A stretch of 64,000 nucleotides of DNA. Source: Sporisorium sorghi (lineage: Eukaryota; Basidiomycota; Ustilaginomycetes; Ustilaginales; Ustilaginaceae). The position numbers and the translations under genes are program-made. The stretch lies in NCBI GenBank assembly GCA_023212695.1, contig JALCCG010000022.1:1-64000 (forward strand), in the 5' to 3' direction. The notes below the pieces were generated by a model. That model was not told where the DNA came from. It worked only from the letters and a program-made list of their open reading frames with translations, and did not search any database. Positions 42,203 through 54,033 of the stretch are shown here, piece by piece; the first letter of the stretch is position 1; every line of letters begins with the position of its first letter.

Positions 42203-43133
42203 TCAACGAAAGGTAAACATGAGCAACAACACAGTGAGCACGCCTATCAAGCAGCCCATGATGACCGAGTCGCGTCGGCGGCGCCTGCCGATGAGGGTGA
42301 TGATGCTGTTGAGGCCGGGCACTTGGGCTGCTGTGGAGGACATGCGGGTGGAGATGCCTTCGAGGGTGGAGCGCTGGTCGGCGAAGTCGGCGCGTGTTGC
42401 GTAGGCTTGTCTGAGGAGACGGCACGGGAATGTCGAGATTGTTAGTGATGTTGCGATGCAGGATCGAGCTGGGAAAGGGTGTGTGACTTACTCGAGGGTG
42501 CGGTCGAGCATGGCGTGGGAGTTGTCGATGCGGCCGCGCTCTGCTAGCAGTGCGTCTGCGTCTGAGGCGTGTGCCAATTTGTAGGCGCTGCGCAACGCGG
42601 ACCACTAACGTCAGCAACCTTCTCATCATATACCTCGTGCGTTCTGTGCGCTGTACTCACTCGATATCGCCCTGCACAGTGCCCAACAGATCCCGTCGAT
42701 CAATCGCGTGCCGCACATTCGTCCGCGACCGTCTGAAATCCCGCGTGAAATCGAACAGCACCTCCCTATGCCTCTGCACCGCGTGCAGCTGCGCCGCGCT
42801 CGGCGGCACCGCCGGATCATCCAACCTCGCCGTCAACGCATCCACCGCGTCGGAGAGCTCGTTGATGAGCGCATCCAGCTCCTGCTCCTGCTCCACGTGC
42901 TCCGTGCTCGCCTCGTCCGATTTCGATCTAGAGCCGTCCATGTCGAGCGCCGTGTGATCCGCAAACACCCCCGCCGCGCTGGATGAGGTGTCCGCGGTGC
43001 GCGCGATCTTTGACGCCAGCTGCGAATACGAGGTAAGGCGCGCATCGATCGTGGACTCGAGATTGCGCGTCTTGCGCCGCAGTACGTCCCATGACGCCGA
43101 TGACGCCGATGACGATGATGATGATGATGCCAT
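42203..43133 (-). CDS. GOS1: Golgi Qb-SNARE Gos1/GS28
   Basis: A v-SNARE for intra-Golgi and endosome-to-Golgi transport. Exons are 42661-43133, 42492-42587 and 42203-42410, with 73- and 81-nt GT-AG introns (donors GTGAGT and GTAAGT), encoding 258 aa. The N-terminal part WDVLRRKTRNLESTIDARL and the stretch LHAVQRHREVLFDFTRDFRR match the GS28 N-terminal domain. The SNARE motif follows in exons 2-3, with LLAERGRIDNSHAMLDRTLEQAYATR and the conserved zero-layer-type Gln; then comes VPGLNSIITLIGRRRRRDSVI before the C-terminal membrane anchor. The anchor ends almost at the C-terminus, as expected for a tail-anchored SNARE. The Ser-rich MASSSSSS start is encoded partly by a GAT repeat on the other strand. 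Confidence 0.93.
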
Positions 43134-43614
43134 GCTGGGCTGGGTGTTGCGAGGATGAACAGGTTGGGAGGCTGGATCGTGGGGAGTGCCAAGGTGTTGG
43201 TGTCGGTGTTGGTGAGCTGGACCCTCGAAGCAGCCCGGAACTCGGCCTGCACGCACAGAACTCGTGCGAGAATCAACGCATGCACGCTCAGACGTTGGCA
43301 CCGAATCCTCACGTCTGCCAAAAATTGACACAGCTCACTCACTGCCCGACAGCCCCGAATCAAGGGTCTGTCTCGTCGATCTCGCTCGCATGACGGTCTA
43401 CTACTGAAACAAGAGCAGCACGCAGCAAGAAGAATGAGAGCCCACGCAGTAGCGTCATAGGCACATCCGTCTGGCTCGGCTGGGCGAGAGAGGGTTCAGC
43501 ACAGGTCGGCGATGGTGCGATTTTTCAAGGGCTTCTCGGCTTCTCCCTATCAAAACCGCGATCGACACCTAACTTACAGCGCTTCGAGAAATGTGACAAA
43601 TTCGAGAAATCGAG

Positions 43615-43635
43615 GCTGCTGCTGCTGCTGCTGCT
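43615..43635. repeat. (GCT)7 trinucleotide repeat
   Basis: Seven perfect GCT units in non-coding sequence upstream of GOS1. Confidence 0.95.
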
Positions 43636-44205
43636 CTTGCGCCCAGGCTTTGCTTACTAAAGCCTTGATGGGAAGGGAGGAACCGCACATCTCACGTCGT
43701 ATTCTTGAAGGCCAGGATCCGCCTTTTCTAGCCAGCTCACTTCATGGCAAGTAAGGATGTGTGAGACAAAGAGATATGAGCATTCATCGAGCTTCGTATG
43801 GTTGTCTCTGGTTGGAGAGAGAGAGGAAGAGCTCATGGACGCGGTGGAGAGGCCTTTTGGACGAATGAGGCTCGAGCGATTCGCTCTCCACAGCAACGGA
43901 CACTCACACTTGGCCTGTGTCCCAACTGCGTGACCAAAATGAAATTGCCCCATCTCGAAAGCTGTTCCATCGTCGCGCGCTCTGGCTCAACCATCAATTC
44001 TGCTACGCTGTTGCTGCTGCTGTGTCGACTCAGTCAATACTTGAGGTAGAAATGAGTTCGCACAGCATACAGTCAAAGCCTTGGAAGCTTGCCAAGATGC
44101 TGTGCATGCTGGAACGGAGCAGCGTCGTGGTGTGCCTTCAAGTGCTGTCTTCTGGTGTGGGCTGCTGTGCTGATGTGCTGCTCGAGCAAACAAAGCGGAT
44201 GGCTG

Positions 44206-44207
<2 letters not shown>

Positions 44208-44272
<65 letters not shown>
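44208..44272. repeat. (TC)32 dinucleotide microsatellite
   Basis: An uninterrupted tract of about 65 nt, the longest dinucleotide repeat in the window, about 700 bp upstream of the zinc-finger factor's ATG on its sense strand. It is a good candidate for length variation and could influence promoter nucleosomes. Confidence 0.95.
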
Positions 44273-44276
<4 letters not shown>

Positions 44277-44986
44277 TTCTGTACAATTTTCTCATTTTTA
44301 GACTGATCCGATGCCTCCACCTTCGAAGCTTTTTCAGCGTGTGAGGCCGACAAAGACGGGCATTTTTTGCATCGGCCGCTCTTTCGCCTTGCTCTGCCTC
44401 TCTTTTGCTGCTGTTGCTGCTGATCTTGGCTCTCGCGCTGCTGCTGTTGTGCTGCTGTGCTGCTGTGCTGCTTCTTGCTGGATTCCGCTTTCCGCTGCCG
44501 CTTTTCTCGCTCTCTCACCTCCACACACACTCTCACTCACAACTCTGCTTTTGAACATTCCTTCTCAACCACCTTCTCCTCCCATCCTGTCATCCTCTAC
44601 CGCACCACCTTCTCTGACGACGACGACGACGAAGACGACCCGCTTTTCCGACAGTGGGAATCGATCGACTATCCAACCGACCACTTGCTTCTCTTCCAGT
44701 CTCTCTCCCTTACGGCGTTGGCCGCATTCCCTGCAATGTGGTGCTGATCCCCCTCGACACCATCATCCATTCCTTCCGACCAAGCATTGCTTCCTACCGC
44801 TGTCGTCGCTACAGCATCTTAAAATCGCACAAAAATCGTAACTGGAGCTCGCATGGTTCTCAAAAGCAACAGCCCCCTTCTCGTTCCGCATCCAAGCTAC
44901 ATCTGAGCCCACAGCGGCACACAACTCGCCCCCAACTCCATCCCATCACGGTACCCTCTTAATCACATCTAGCGAGCCTCCTCACC

Positions 44987-47900
44987 ATGCAGAGCGACTA
45001 TTTCGGCACGGCGGCTACAGAGGCCGAAAGTGGCCGGGTCCGTTCCCGACCAGACTCGCCGACGCCGTCCGGCCCCGCACGCAAAATCCAGAAGCGCAAT
45101 TCCATCGCCTCCAACGGATCCAATGAGGACGTCAAGCCTGGTGACGACGACGGCGCTGCTGCGGGAGATGCATCCACCGACGCCGCCGCCGGTGGTCCCG
45201 TTCCAAGCGGTCCTCCCTTCATCTGCCCCACCTGCTCCACCAGCTATTCTCGACTCGAGTATCTCAGGCGTCACGAGCGAAGGCGTAAGTGTCTTTCGCA
45301 CCCTCTCGATCTTGTTTTCTCTTCACATCAACATCATCGCTGTGACTGGTGCCACGAAGAACAAGTCACAGCCATCGTTGTTATGCTCGGTTTCACTGAC
45401 ACATCTTCTTCTGCTTACTCCTTACAGATGCCGACATCCGTCCCTTTGTCTGCGACTGCGGAAAAGGCTTTTCTAGAAGGTAGGCATCCCATCCATCAAT
45501 TCATGTCGTCCTTTCGCATCTTTGGCCATGCACCTCAACTATGCAGCCCACATGGATCTGGCCGGGATGTAATGCCGCCCCACCTTTGTCTCGAACAAGA
45601 AGCTGATCGTGACGTTGCATTTCCTTCCCTTCTTTATTGATCCGCAACCAGCGACGTGCTGTCTCGACACAAGCGACAGTGTCGAGTCGTTCTTCAGCTC
45701 GACGGTTCCGGCCAAGGCGAAAAGCCCGCAGAGGGCGAATCGCCACCCAAAGCCACAAAGCCACGTCGATCCTCCTCCACCGCAAAGCCAGGCAGGCCGA
45801 AAGGTTCCACCAAAGCCGCAAAAGCGGCCGCCGTCGCTGCCAACCACGCTACTAACGGCAACGGCACTCGCAATGGCAACGGCGACGCGGCCAGTGCAGA
45901 CAATGCTGCAGCGGCTTCCTCGAGTGTCGTGGGCTCGGATGGCGCGGACGGTCCGGCACCACCACCTCCCGCGCTTCACTCGGACCAGCTCACTCACGAC
46001 GCCATCGCTGTCGCAGCAGCGGCCGCAGCTGCAGCCGCTGCAGCAGGTCACCATCCCGTCGGTGCACAGGCTCAAGACGAAGACGAGTCCGCTATGATCG
46101 ATCCCGCCATTGCCGCCGACTCGCAGGCGCAAGCCGCTGCTGCCGCCACTACCGTGGCTGCCATCAGCTCCGTCGCCGCCTACCAATACGCCAACTCGAT
46201 GGACCCCCCGGATTTTCATATGGGGAGGGGAGCAACTAACCCGTACGCTTCGACTCCCTTCCCGCTTCCCGTTCACTCGGCAGTAGCAGCGCTCCATCCT
46301 CAGCTCTACCAGCCTTCTAGCCCCGAGTCGAACCAGCCGAGAAGCGAGCACGGCAGCCCACGCTACAGCTCACAAAGCTTGGTACGCCACGGCAGCAATT
46401 CGGGCAACCGCTACTTGCGGCAGCCGCCCAGCTACGACACGTACGCTTCCAGGCAGCCCTCGTCCTTTGCCAATCCCTCCGATGCCGCCATCTGGGAGGG
46501 TCTCGATACTGCCAAGTTGCCCTCACCCGGCCATGGCGCCGCGACGACTCCAGGCTCGTCGGCTCGCGCTACCGCCAACATGCTTGCTTCGCTGGGCTTA
46601 CCCGTCACCTCGCCCGTGAGCCACCTTACCGACCGATCGCGCACGGGTTCTCATCTGGGCTCTGACGCCAGCTACTTCCGCTCCACCGCTCCCGGTCTTT
46701 CCGGAGGCTTCGTCGGTGCCGGCAGCTCATCCGGCTTGGCTGGATATGGCTCCAGCAGCGCCAACAGCCCAGCCTTTTCGTTTGGCACTTCGACGTCCTC
46801 TGCCGATACCGGCGCCTCGTCGTCCAATCACTCGGCCTCCAACGCTACGGCTGCTACGAGCACGTCGCAGGGTCAGGAGCCTTCCGGAGCCACCACGCCC
46901 AAGGAGCCCGTGCGCTTCTCTGTATCGACGCTGGGCCCGCTCTCGCCCTTTTCCAATACGGCGCTCAACTCGTCCATGTCGCCGTACCTGTCCGCCTTCT
47001 CCAACGCGCGTGACACGCCGCTCGTCTCGAGTCCGCGCTCGCAATTCCCCACCACGCCCGGCGGCGGCCTCACCTCGCTCGATCTGGGCGGCCAGTGGAC
47101 GGGCATGCGTCCACCCTCGCGCACAGTGAGCCGGCACAACAGCTTGCAGGGCATCAACATCTCGAGCCAGAGCCAGAGCACCTCGCCTCAATCCGACGGC
47201 ATCACTGCCTCGAGCAAGTTGGGCAAGAGCGCGTCGAGCGACAAGCTGAGTCTGTCCGACAAGCCTGACCCTGTCGAAGCCAACGACTCGAAGTCTGTCG
47301 CGACGACGAGTGCTACCGCTGGTGCTACCACATCGGCGTCAGCAACGACAACAGCGACGACAGCAGCCGACGGGTCGACAGCGACCTCGATACCGGCCGC
47401 CTCTGCGGCAGCCGTGCCTTCAACGGACGCGGCCATCTCGAGCGGCGCCGGTACCATCACCACGTCGGCACCCGTGCAGATGAGCAACAGCGGCATCGAT
47501 ACGCCCAGCCGCTTTGTCAAGAACGAGTCGCAGCAGTATTTTGATGGAGGGGCTCTCACGCCAGGACCCGAGGCTTTCCTTTTGAGGCTTCAGGGTGGCG
47601 TACAGGAGTTGAGAGCCGGGATCCACGGAAGCGAAACCTCCTTTTTGAACGGCTCTGCCATGGCGCTCAGTTCCGCAACGCTCGGTGCGTCTCAGTTTTC
47701 CACCCCCAACTGGGATCACTCGATGTTTTCCAACCCCAGTGCCGGCAGCGTCGCCGCCGCAGCAGCAAGCACGGGCACCCCGGGCGCGCAGCTGAGTGCG
47801 CTGGGTTGGCTCATGAGCCCTAGCATTCAGCAGCTGCTGAATGCCTTTTCGACCACGGCGGGATCGGGCACCGTCGACACCACCAACACGTCCGACTACT

Positions 47901-49654
47901 TCGACTCGAAGAACGTGGCTGCGTCTGTTTCACCCGAGAGCATCGATCTGGACGCGATGAGCGTGGGCGTGCTGCCGAGTCCACTGGAAAAGGCGCTCAC
48001 CGACTCGAGGAATCCTTTCTTCATTCCGCCCGATATGTTCCGGCCTTGCTACTCGATCCAGCACTGGAGTCTACCGCCTATCACACGCCTCAGCGTGCTG
48101 GCTCTGCACGCACAGCAGAACCTGCTCAAGCACTTTCCCGTCGTGCACGAGCCCACTTTCCGCATCACGACGATTCCGGGCTGCATTGCGTTTGCCATGT
48201 GCATGCTCGGTGGGCACGAGGCGGGACGCAAGTGGTGGGCGGGCGAAGAGGTCGTTCCCAAGTCGGCGATCAACATCATCAACAGCCACGGCGCGCCGGA
48301 GCCTGTCGATGGGTTGCAGCGCGTGATGGACACGGGGCCGAGCCGCTACATTGACGAAGAGGATGGACAGGAGCTGGTCAAGCCGATCGTGATGAGCGAA
48401 AAGATGGACATGCTGATGCGCACGTTTGCAAAACGATGCAAGAGCGTCAAGGACAAGTGCTCGGTGGTGCAAGCGCTCATGCTGTTCCAGAGCAACAACT
48501 TCCTCAGCAGCGACGCCACGACGCGCATGGTAGCGGGCGTTTCGCACGGCACCGTGATCACGCTGGCTCGACAGGCGGGCTTCTTTGATCCGGACGCCGA
48601 GCATGCTCAGCGTGGCGCGCCTACTGCCGAGGATGTGATGCAACAGGTGCTGTTCGAGTCGGTTGACATGCGCTTCTCGTACTCTTTCCTGCCGTCGTAC
48701 AGCGATCACAAGGAGGCGGACGAGCAGGTGTGGCGGCGTTGGGCCGAGCTCGAGGGACGTAGGAGAAGCGCATTCGTGATCTACACGATGGACACGGTGG
48801 CTCACCTCGATGCGGCGGTACCGACGCTGTTGTCCACAAAAGAGGTTGCTCATCTGCCGCTGCCGAGCCCCGACTACATGTGGCGTGCGTCGACAGCATC
48901 GAGTTGGCGCACGGCTCTGGAGAAACACACGGGTCTCACACTGGACGAAGCACTGCAGCTGCTGCTCTGCTCTGAAACGTCTCCACCGCCAGAGACGGCT
49001 GGGCTGCCGTCGCTGCATGGAGCTCACGGTGCATTTGCTCGACTGGTGATGGTGTTGGCGCTGCTGCGGGGCATCATCGAGATGCTCGAGGGCCGAGCGA
49101 CGAGGGTGGCCAAGCCGTCGTCGCTGAACCGATGGATGAAGCGCGCCGGTGCACCGAGCCAAGGGGCAGCGACGGGCAATGATGCCCAGGTGGCGCTGTA
49201 CAAGCGGGCGCTGTCGCGATGGCGCAAGGCATGGGACCAGGATCCGACGTGTCGGTTTGCATCGGCCAAGAAGGCGTCATCGGCGGAGGAAGTAGGCGAC
49301 AACAAGGATATGAATGTCACAGAGGATGGTGGCCAAGTCAACTGGGTCGCATCGGCTGCGGCTGGCAAGCACGACTGGCCCGAAGAGCTGCAGCGAACGC
49401 TGTTCACGCCGCTCACTGCGTCCGGAGCGACGCCGCTGTCTAACGATGCGCTGCCGCTGTACTGGCTGGCGCATGTGCTTGTGACACACGCCGCCTCGAA
49501 CCAGCGCCTCCCCTTGCGAAGCGTCGAAGGCCGGATGGGCGTGCCGAGCAAGAACGGCGGCGGGTATGCGGTGGTAGGAGGCGGGCCGGAGATGCCTGAT
49601 TTCCGTGCGATGCTGCGGTTCGCCAAGAACTTTGTCGCGCGTGGGGAGAAGTGA
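44987..49654 (+). CDS. C2H2 zinc-finger transcription factor with fungal-specific TF domain
   Basis: Exons 44987-45284, 45428-45479 (52 nt) and 45652-49654 give 1450 aa. Donors are GTAAGT and GTAGGC; acceptors are TTACAG and ACCAG. The splices assemble two adjacent fingers at about residues 79-126. Finger 1 is C-x2-C-x12-H-x4-H (CPTC...HERRRH). Finger 2 is C-x1-C-x12-H-x3-C (CDCGKGFSRSDVLSRHKRQC). After a basic AT-hook-like PGRPKGSTK comes a long Ser/Ala/Thr-rich region to about residue 850. The fungal-specific transcription factor domain follows: FFIPPDMFRPCYSIQHW, HFPVVHEPTFRI, then CSVVQALMLFQSNN and RRRSAFVIYTMD, which resemble the helical middle-homology region of zinc-cluster proteins. 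The combination is known in several fungal regulators; I cannot assign a target pathway. All three exons are needed for DNA binding. Confidence 0.88.
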
Positions 49655-50311
49655 TGGTCGTCGGGGCCGCTTTGCCTGCCAAGCCATCCTAGCAAGCTTG
49701 TAATTGGAATTGGTTTTCTTCTGCGCTGAATGACTGGACAGTGTTCTGTGATTGTGTCGAGCGTGAGCAGCGGATATCGAGTCGAAGGGATGATCGAATG
49801 GTCTCGGTGTCAAGGGCGACCAAGACTTGCCGGCCGGCCGATAAAAAATAAATTAAAAATAAAACAAAAAAAAGGCACCAAAAAATGCAGCAAAAACCTC
49901 CACTCGAAGCGTCCCTCACGGCTCACCCTTTCTCGAGCAGTGATACCCGGAATGTCCGTCAGAAGAGGTTGAGAGGTCATGACAAGTAGGTATGAGGCGC
50001 GGACTACGTAGAAGGCGAAAACATCGGAAGTGCGCAGCGGAGGGTGGAGCTGAAGCTTGTCGGAACAGGAGAGTGGGAGGCGAAAGGATTGGAGGGACAG
50101 AGACGGAGAGGAGACCCTGAATCACAGAATGCGGGTCCAGAGTCGCAGTTCCCGCCCCGCTTGAGTTTGACTCATTTCCAAGGCACCAAAAAAAGGCTCT
50201 TGTGAATCGCAGACGGAGCAGCCGATTCAAGTTTGATTGCCCTACAGCGGCGTGCAAAAGCACATCGAAAGCACGTCTTTTGTCACTTTCTTTGTTGCTG
50301 CTGTAGATTGT

Positions 50312-50314
<3 letters not shown>

Positions 50315-50342
<28 letters not shown>
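50315..50342. repeat. (AG)14 microsatellite
   Basis: A perfect dinucleotide run in the GID7 upstream region. Confidence 0.95.
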
Positions 50343-50346
<4 letters not shown>

Positions 50347-50558
50347 AGTGAATCGCATCTCGACGCTTGGCTTTTGAAGGGAGAGGGAGCAGGAAAATGG
50401 CAGCGTCGGAAGTGAGCGAGGAGAGAAAAGTTTCGCAGAGAGCTGCAGCAAAATGCACGATCCACGCAGCTGAGCAAACACTCAGTCACTCAGTCACTCA
50501 CAGACTGGCTAACCCCGTTGGCGGATCGTTGTGTGTCTCTCTGGCTGTGTGCCTCTCT

Positions 50559-50565
<7 letters not shown>

Positions 50566-50589
<24 letters not shown>
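50566..50589. repeat. (TC)12 microsatellite
   Basis: A perfect dinucleotide run, complementary in type to the AG run 220 bp before it. The two could pair as an imperfect hairpin in RNA or single-stranded DNA. Confidence 0.9.
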
Positions 50590-51228
50590 CGCAGTCGGCT
50601 GACTATTTCAGGGTCCTTTCCTTTGAGCTTTTAGGCCTTATCGTCCTCGTCCTCGCTCTACACATACTTGGCTAGGTCCTCTCTCGTGATCATCACAACG
50701 CCCTCGAACAATCCATTCAGCTTACCATACGACGCTAGTAACACTATTCAGGGATTCAGCGTCAAGGGTCTCGCATCATCGCTTCTCGCCAATTGCTTGG
50801 CAGCTCGACTCATCGATCATCAGGCTTCAGCAGACGTTTGCTAGCTACGACCAGGTCCTCTGCACACTGCATCATCGACCAGCTCCACCATCTGCATCTT
50901 CTCTAGCTGTAGCAACTGACAGCGAGGTGAACCAATCGCCGAGAACGAGCTGGCATCACCGCCACCAACACCTCCCCGCCTCAGCAGATCTGCTTTCACT
51001 CGTATTCAACACACACTTTTCATCCAATATCTCCTCGGCGGACCGAGCCAGCACGCTTTCAGGACGCCGCGCCGACCTCCTCAACCACTCAGTCCCTCGG
51101 AGGCGCCAAGTGCCAAGAGAGCAAGGCGCGATCCTCCCTCGCCCAGCTCTTTGTGTCCTCCCGAGTCCGGACCCTCCTCCTCCTCTTGCCATCGCTCTGC
51201 CTCCAATTCGACACAGTCCGTCGCAGAA

Positions 51229-53511
51229 ATGACGCAAAACGCTGCCTCTTCCTCCTCTGCCGCTGCCTACTCAAACGGTGGGACCTCCAACGGCAAATCC
51301 AGCGACCACACCCTCAAGTCGGAAGCAAGCAATGGTAGCAGCAGCAGTAGCAACGGACACCGCAATGGGAAAGCTGCGGCCTCTTCCGCTGCTGACGAGT
51401 ACGCCGATTCGCCCGTCTTCTCCCCGCTCTTTCCAGGAAGCTCCATTGATCGAAGAGAGCTCGTCAAGCTTACGTTGCAATCGTTGCGCGAGATGGGCTA
51501 CGACGCTGCGGCAAAGACGCTCGAAACGGAATCGGGCATAACGCTTGAGCACCCCTCCATCACGGCTTTCCGTACCGCCGTGTTGAGCGGAGACTGGAGA
51601 AACGCAGAGAGGCTCCTCATCGACGGCCTTACGTACGCTGCCAAACGCATTCAGGCTTCTCGCAGCAGCGGTGCTTTGTTGGATGCGCCTCCCTCTTCAT
51701 CGACGGCCTCGTCCTCCTCGTCGCTACCGGGCACGCTCGAGTCGCCACAACAGGACCTCATCGACTCGGTGCTTCGCAGGCCCGATCTTGTCAGCCTCCG
51801 CTCGATCCGCTTCATGCTCCAAAAGCAGCGCTATCTCGAGCTGCTCGAAGCACGACAGACCAAAAAGGCGCTCAACGTGCTGCGCGAAAAGCTCACCCCG
51901 CTGAGTCATGATACGCAGCAGCTCCATCTGCTATCGAGCCTCGTCATCTCGGCCTCGCCCGAACAGCTTCATGCTCGCGCGGGCTGGGACGGTGCCGACG
52001 GCGAATCGCGTCGTCTGCTCATGATGGACATCGAGTCAGCTGTCTCTCCACTCGTCATGATCCCGAGTCGACGCTTGCCACAATTGCTCGAACAGGCACA
52101 AAGCTATCAAAAGCAGCAGGACCCTTTCTTCAACTCGCCCCACGGCTCTCACTTCTCGCTCTTGACCGATCATCGATCCGACCGATCTGTGTTTCCATCG
52201 CACGTCTCGCGCACCATCCAAGACCACCACGACGAGGTCTGGTGCTTGCAATTCTCGCACGACGGCAGCAAGCTGGCAACAGCAGGAGCAGACAAGACCA
52301 TTCTCATCTGGAGTGTACAGGACGAGTACAAGCTGCTGCAAAAGTTTGTGCCGCTGTCGGACAACATTTCTTCGGTCTCTTGGTCGCCGGACGACACGCA
52401 TCTCTTGGTCACCTCGGACGTCGACGTGACGCTGTGCAAGCTCGAGCAAGGAAGCATGCTGACGTTGCGCGAGCACAGCTACACCGTAGCCACTGCAACA
52501 TGGCTCACGGACGGCTCAGGGTTCGTCACGGGAGGCATGGACGGCAAGATTGTCTGGTGGGATCTGCAAGGCTTTGTACTGCACAAGAAGAGCACCTCGC
52601 CGTTCCGTGTGCTCGCGGTGGCTGCTACGCCGGACGGTGCCCACTTGATTGCCCTCAGCGCCCGTCAAGTCGCACAAACGGGTCTCTCATCATCCACCAG
52701 TCGTTTCCACAGCAACTCGTCGACGGCGATGAGTACGTCGACTGCCTCCGACCAGCTCAGCGACAGCTCGTCACAATCTACTACGTCGACGGGCTTCGGC
52801 GGCCACGACCGAGGAGCCGATCTCGACGCGCCCGTCGACCTGGGTGGAGGATCACGCACCATGGGGTCGGAGCGCTACCGCATCCACTTTATCAATCTGC
52901 ACACGCGCGAAGAGCTCGGGTCCATCTACATGCGCGACGAGGTCGTCAGTCTGGCGGTGAGCCGCGACTCGCAATATGCGCTCATCAACGTGCGTCCCAG
53001 CGAGTTGCAGATGTGGGACATCGGACGTCAATGTTTGGTGCGACGCTTCAACGGCCACAAGCTCAGCCAGCACGTCATTGGCTGCGGCTTTGGCGGCATC
53101 GATGAGAACTTTGTCGTGTCTGGCAGCGAGGATGCCAAGATCTACATCTGGCATCGTGCGAGCGGACGTCTGATCGAGACGTTGATTGGGCACGACACGG
53201 GCTCGGTGAATGCGGTGGCCTGGCATCCCAGGGATCCGCTTACGATTGCTTCGTGTGGGGATGATCACACGGTGCGTATTTGGCGTCCGGGCGGACGGTT
53301 GCCTTTGGCGGCAGCGGCTGTTGGAGTGCAGAGCGAGGTGGCGCCCAAGTCGGACGACTCGGAGATGAGCGGCGCAGCGAATCCGTTCCCCTGGAGCTAT
53401 TCGGACGTGTCGAGTGCCGGGGAGGTGGATATGATGCGCTCGATTCATGAGGCGATGGATGAGGGGGACGATGCGGGAACGGTTAGCTCGCCGTCGCCCG
53501 AGTATCGGTGA
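51229..53511 (+). CDS. GID7: Gid7/WDR26-like LisH-CTLH-WD40 protein of the GID/CTLH E3 ligase
   Basis: A substrate-receptor scaffold of the GID ubiquitin ligase, which in yeast degrades gluconeogenic enzymes when glucose returns. A single exon of 760 aa. A Ser-rich N-terminus of about 75 residues is followed by LisH (LVKLTLQSLREMGYDAAAKTLE), CTLH (AFRTAVLSGDWRNAERLL...RFMLQKQRYLELLEARQTKKALNVLREKL) and a cross-over helix region. About seven WD40 repeats come after residue 330, for example HHDEVWCLQFSHDGSKLATAGADKTILIWS and HDTGSVNAVAWHPRDPLTIASCGDDHTVRIW. A Ser/Thr-rich insert interrupts the propeller near 490-545. ATG 51229 was chosen because the frame upstream has no ATG and reads like leader. 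Confidence 0.93.
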   Translation: MTQNAASSSSAAAYSNGGTSNGKSSDHTLKSEASNGSSSSSNGHRNGKAAASSAADEYADSPVFSPLFPGSSIDRRELVKLTLQSLREMGYDAAAKTLETESGITLEHPSITAFRTAVLSGDWRNAERLLIDGLTYAAKRIQASRSSGALLDAPPSSSTASSSSSLPGTLESPQQDLIDSVLRRPDLVSLRSIRFMLQKQRYLELLEARQTKKALNVLREKLTPLSHDTQQLHLLSSLVISASPEQLHARAGWDGADGESRRLLMMDIESAVSPLVMIPSRRLPQLLEQAQSYQKQQDPFFNSPHGSHFSLLTDHRSDRSVFPSHVSRTIQDHHDEVWCLQFSHDGSKLATAGADKTILIWSVQDEYKLLQKFVPLSDNISSVSWSPDDTHLLVTSDVDVTLCKLEQGSMLTLREHSYTVATATWLTDGSGFVTGGMDGKIVWWDLQGFVLHKKSTSPFRVLAVAATPDGAHLIALSARQVAQTGLSSSTSRFHSNSSTAMSTSTASDQLSDSSSQSTTSTGFGGHDRGADLDAPVDLGGGSRTMGSERYRIHFINLHTREELGSIYMRDEVVSLAVSRDSQYALINVRPSELQMWDIGRQCLVRRFNGHKLSQHVIGCGFGGIDENFVVSGSEDAKIYIWHRASGRLIETLIGHDTGSVNAVAWHPRDPLTIASCGDDHTVRIWRPGGRLPLAAAAVGVQSEVAPKSDDSEMSGAANPFPWSYSDVSSAGEVDMMRSIHEAMDEGDDAGTVSSPSPEYR

Positions 53512-54033
53512 GGGCATCGAACCGGTGATGGCGTTTTATTCTCTATTCCCAGTGTTGTTTTCTCCATCAGCAGCTCTTTACCATCAGTTCGAACATTCTG
53601 TGCACGCAATCGTCTTGTTTTTAGTGTATCTTTCAGCATCGTTGTGTCATGTTGTGCAGCATTCGTTTTGTTATCGTCTTGTGTTGTCTTGTTCTGCAGC
53701 AATCCCACTCTTGTTTCTCTGCTTGAGCGTCGTCGTCGTCTCTTGTTTCTTTGCTTGAGTGTTGTCGTCTCCGACACCGTTCGAATGAAGCGCTTGGCAA
53801 CACACATTGCACTTGACCAGGCGCTGGTATGCCGCATCGCGCGAAGAGCGGTGCACGATGTCAGCCCTGCTCGTGGTGGGGATCGGGGCCGATGTGACGC
53901 GCAGTTCCCGATTTTTGTGCTGGAGCGGAAAGACGCGAAGAATTTCGCTTTGACCATGCGAAAAACACAAGATCAGACCCTCATCACACCTTTCCGACCA
54001 TCATCATCTCAACCTTACAGCAGAATCGACAAC
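53512..54033. other. Intergenic region between GID7 and NUP133
   Basis: About 0.5 kb between two + strand genes, T-rich in its first half. The NUP133 frame is open through part of it, with an alternative in-frame ATG at 53956. Confidence 0.5.

Larger units (their letters stand above)
43134..44986. other. Divergent intergenic region, GOS1 and zinc-finger factor
   Basis: About 1.85 kb with microsatellites (listed separately). It probably includes a long leader of the transcription factor gene, because pyrimidine-rich sequence runs to its ATG. Open frames across the CT repeat are low-complexity artefacts. Confidence 0.5.
49655..51228. other. Intergenic region between the zinc-finger factor and GID7
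   Basis: About 1.6 kb with A-rich sequence near 49844-49873, a TGACTCA motif at 50168-50174, an (AG)14 tract at 50315-50342 and a CT tract at 50566-50589. The last 300 bp are probably GID7 leader. No gene is recognised. Confidence 0.5.

Noticed and set aside
43917..44306. Frames reading Ser-Leu repeats across the CT microsatellite
   Set aside because: The protein repeat is only the translation of (TC)n, with no flanking protein-like sequence.
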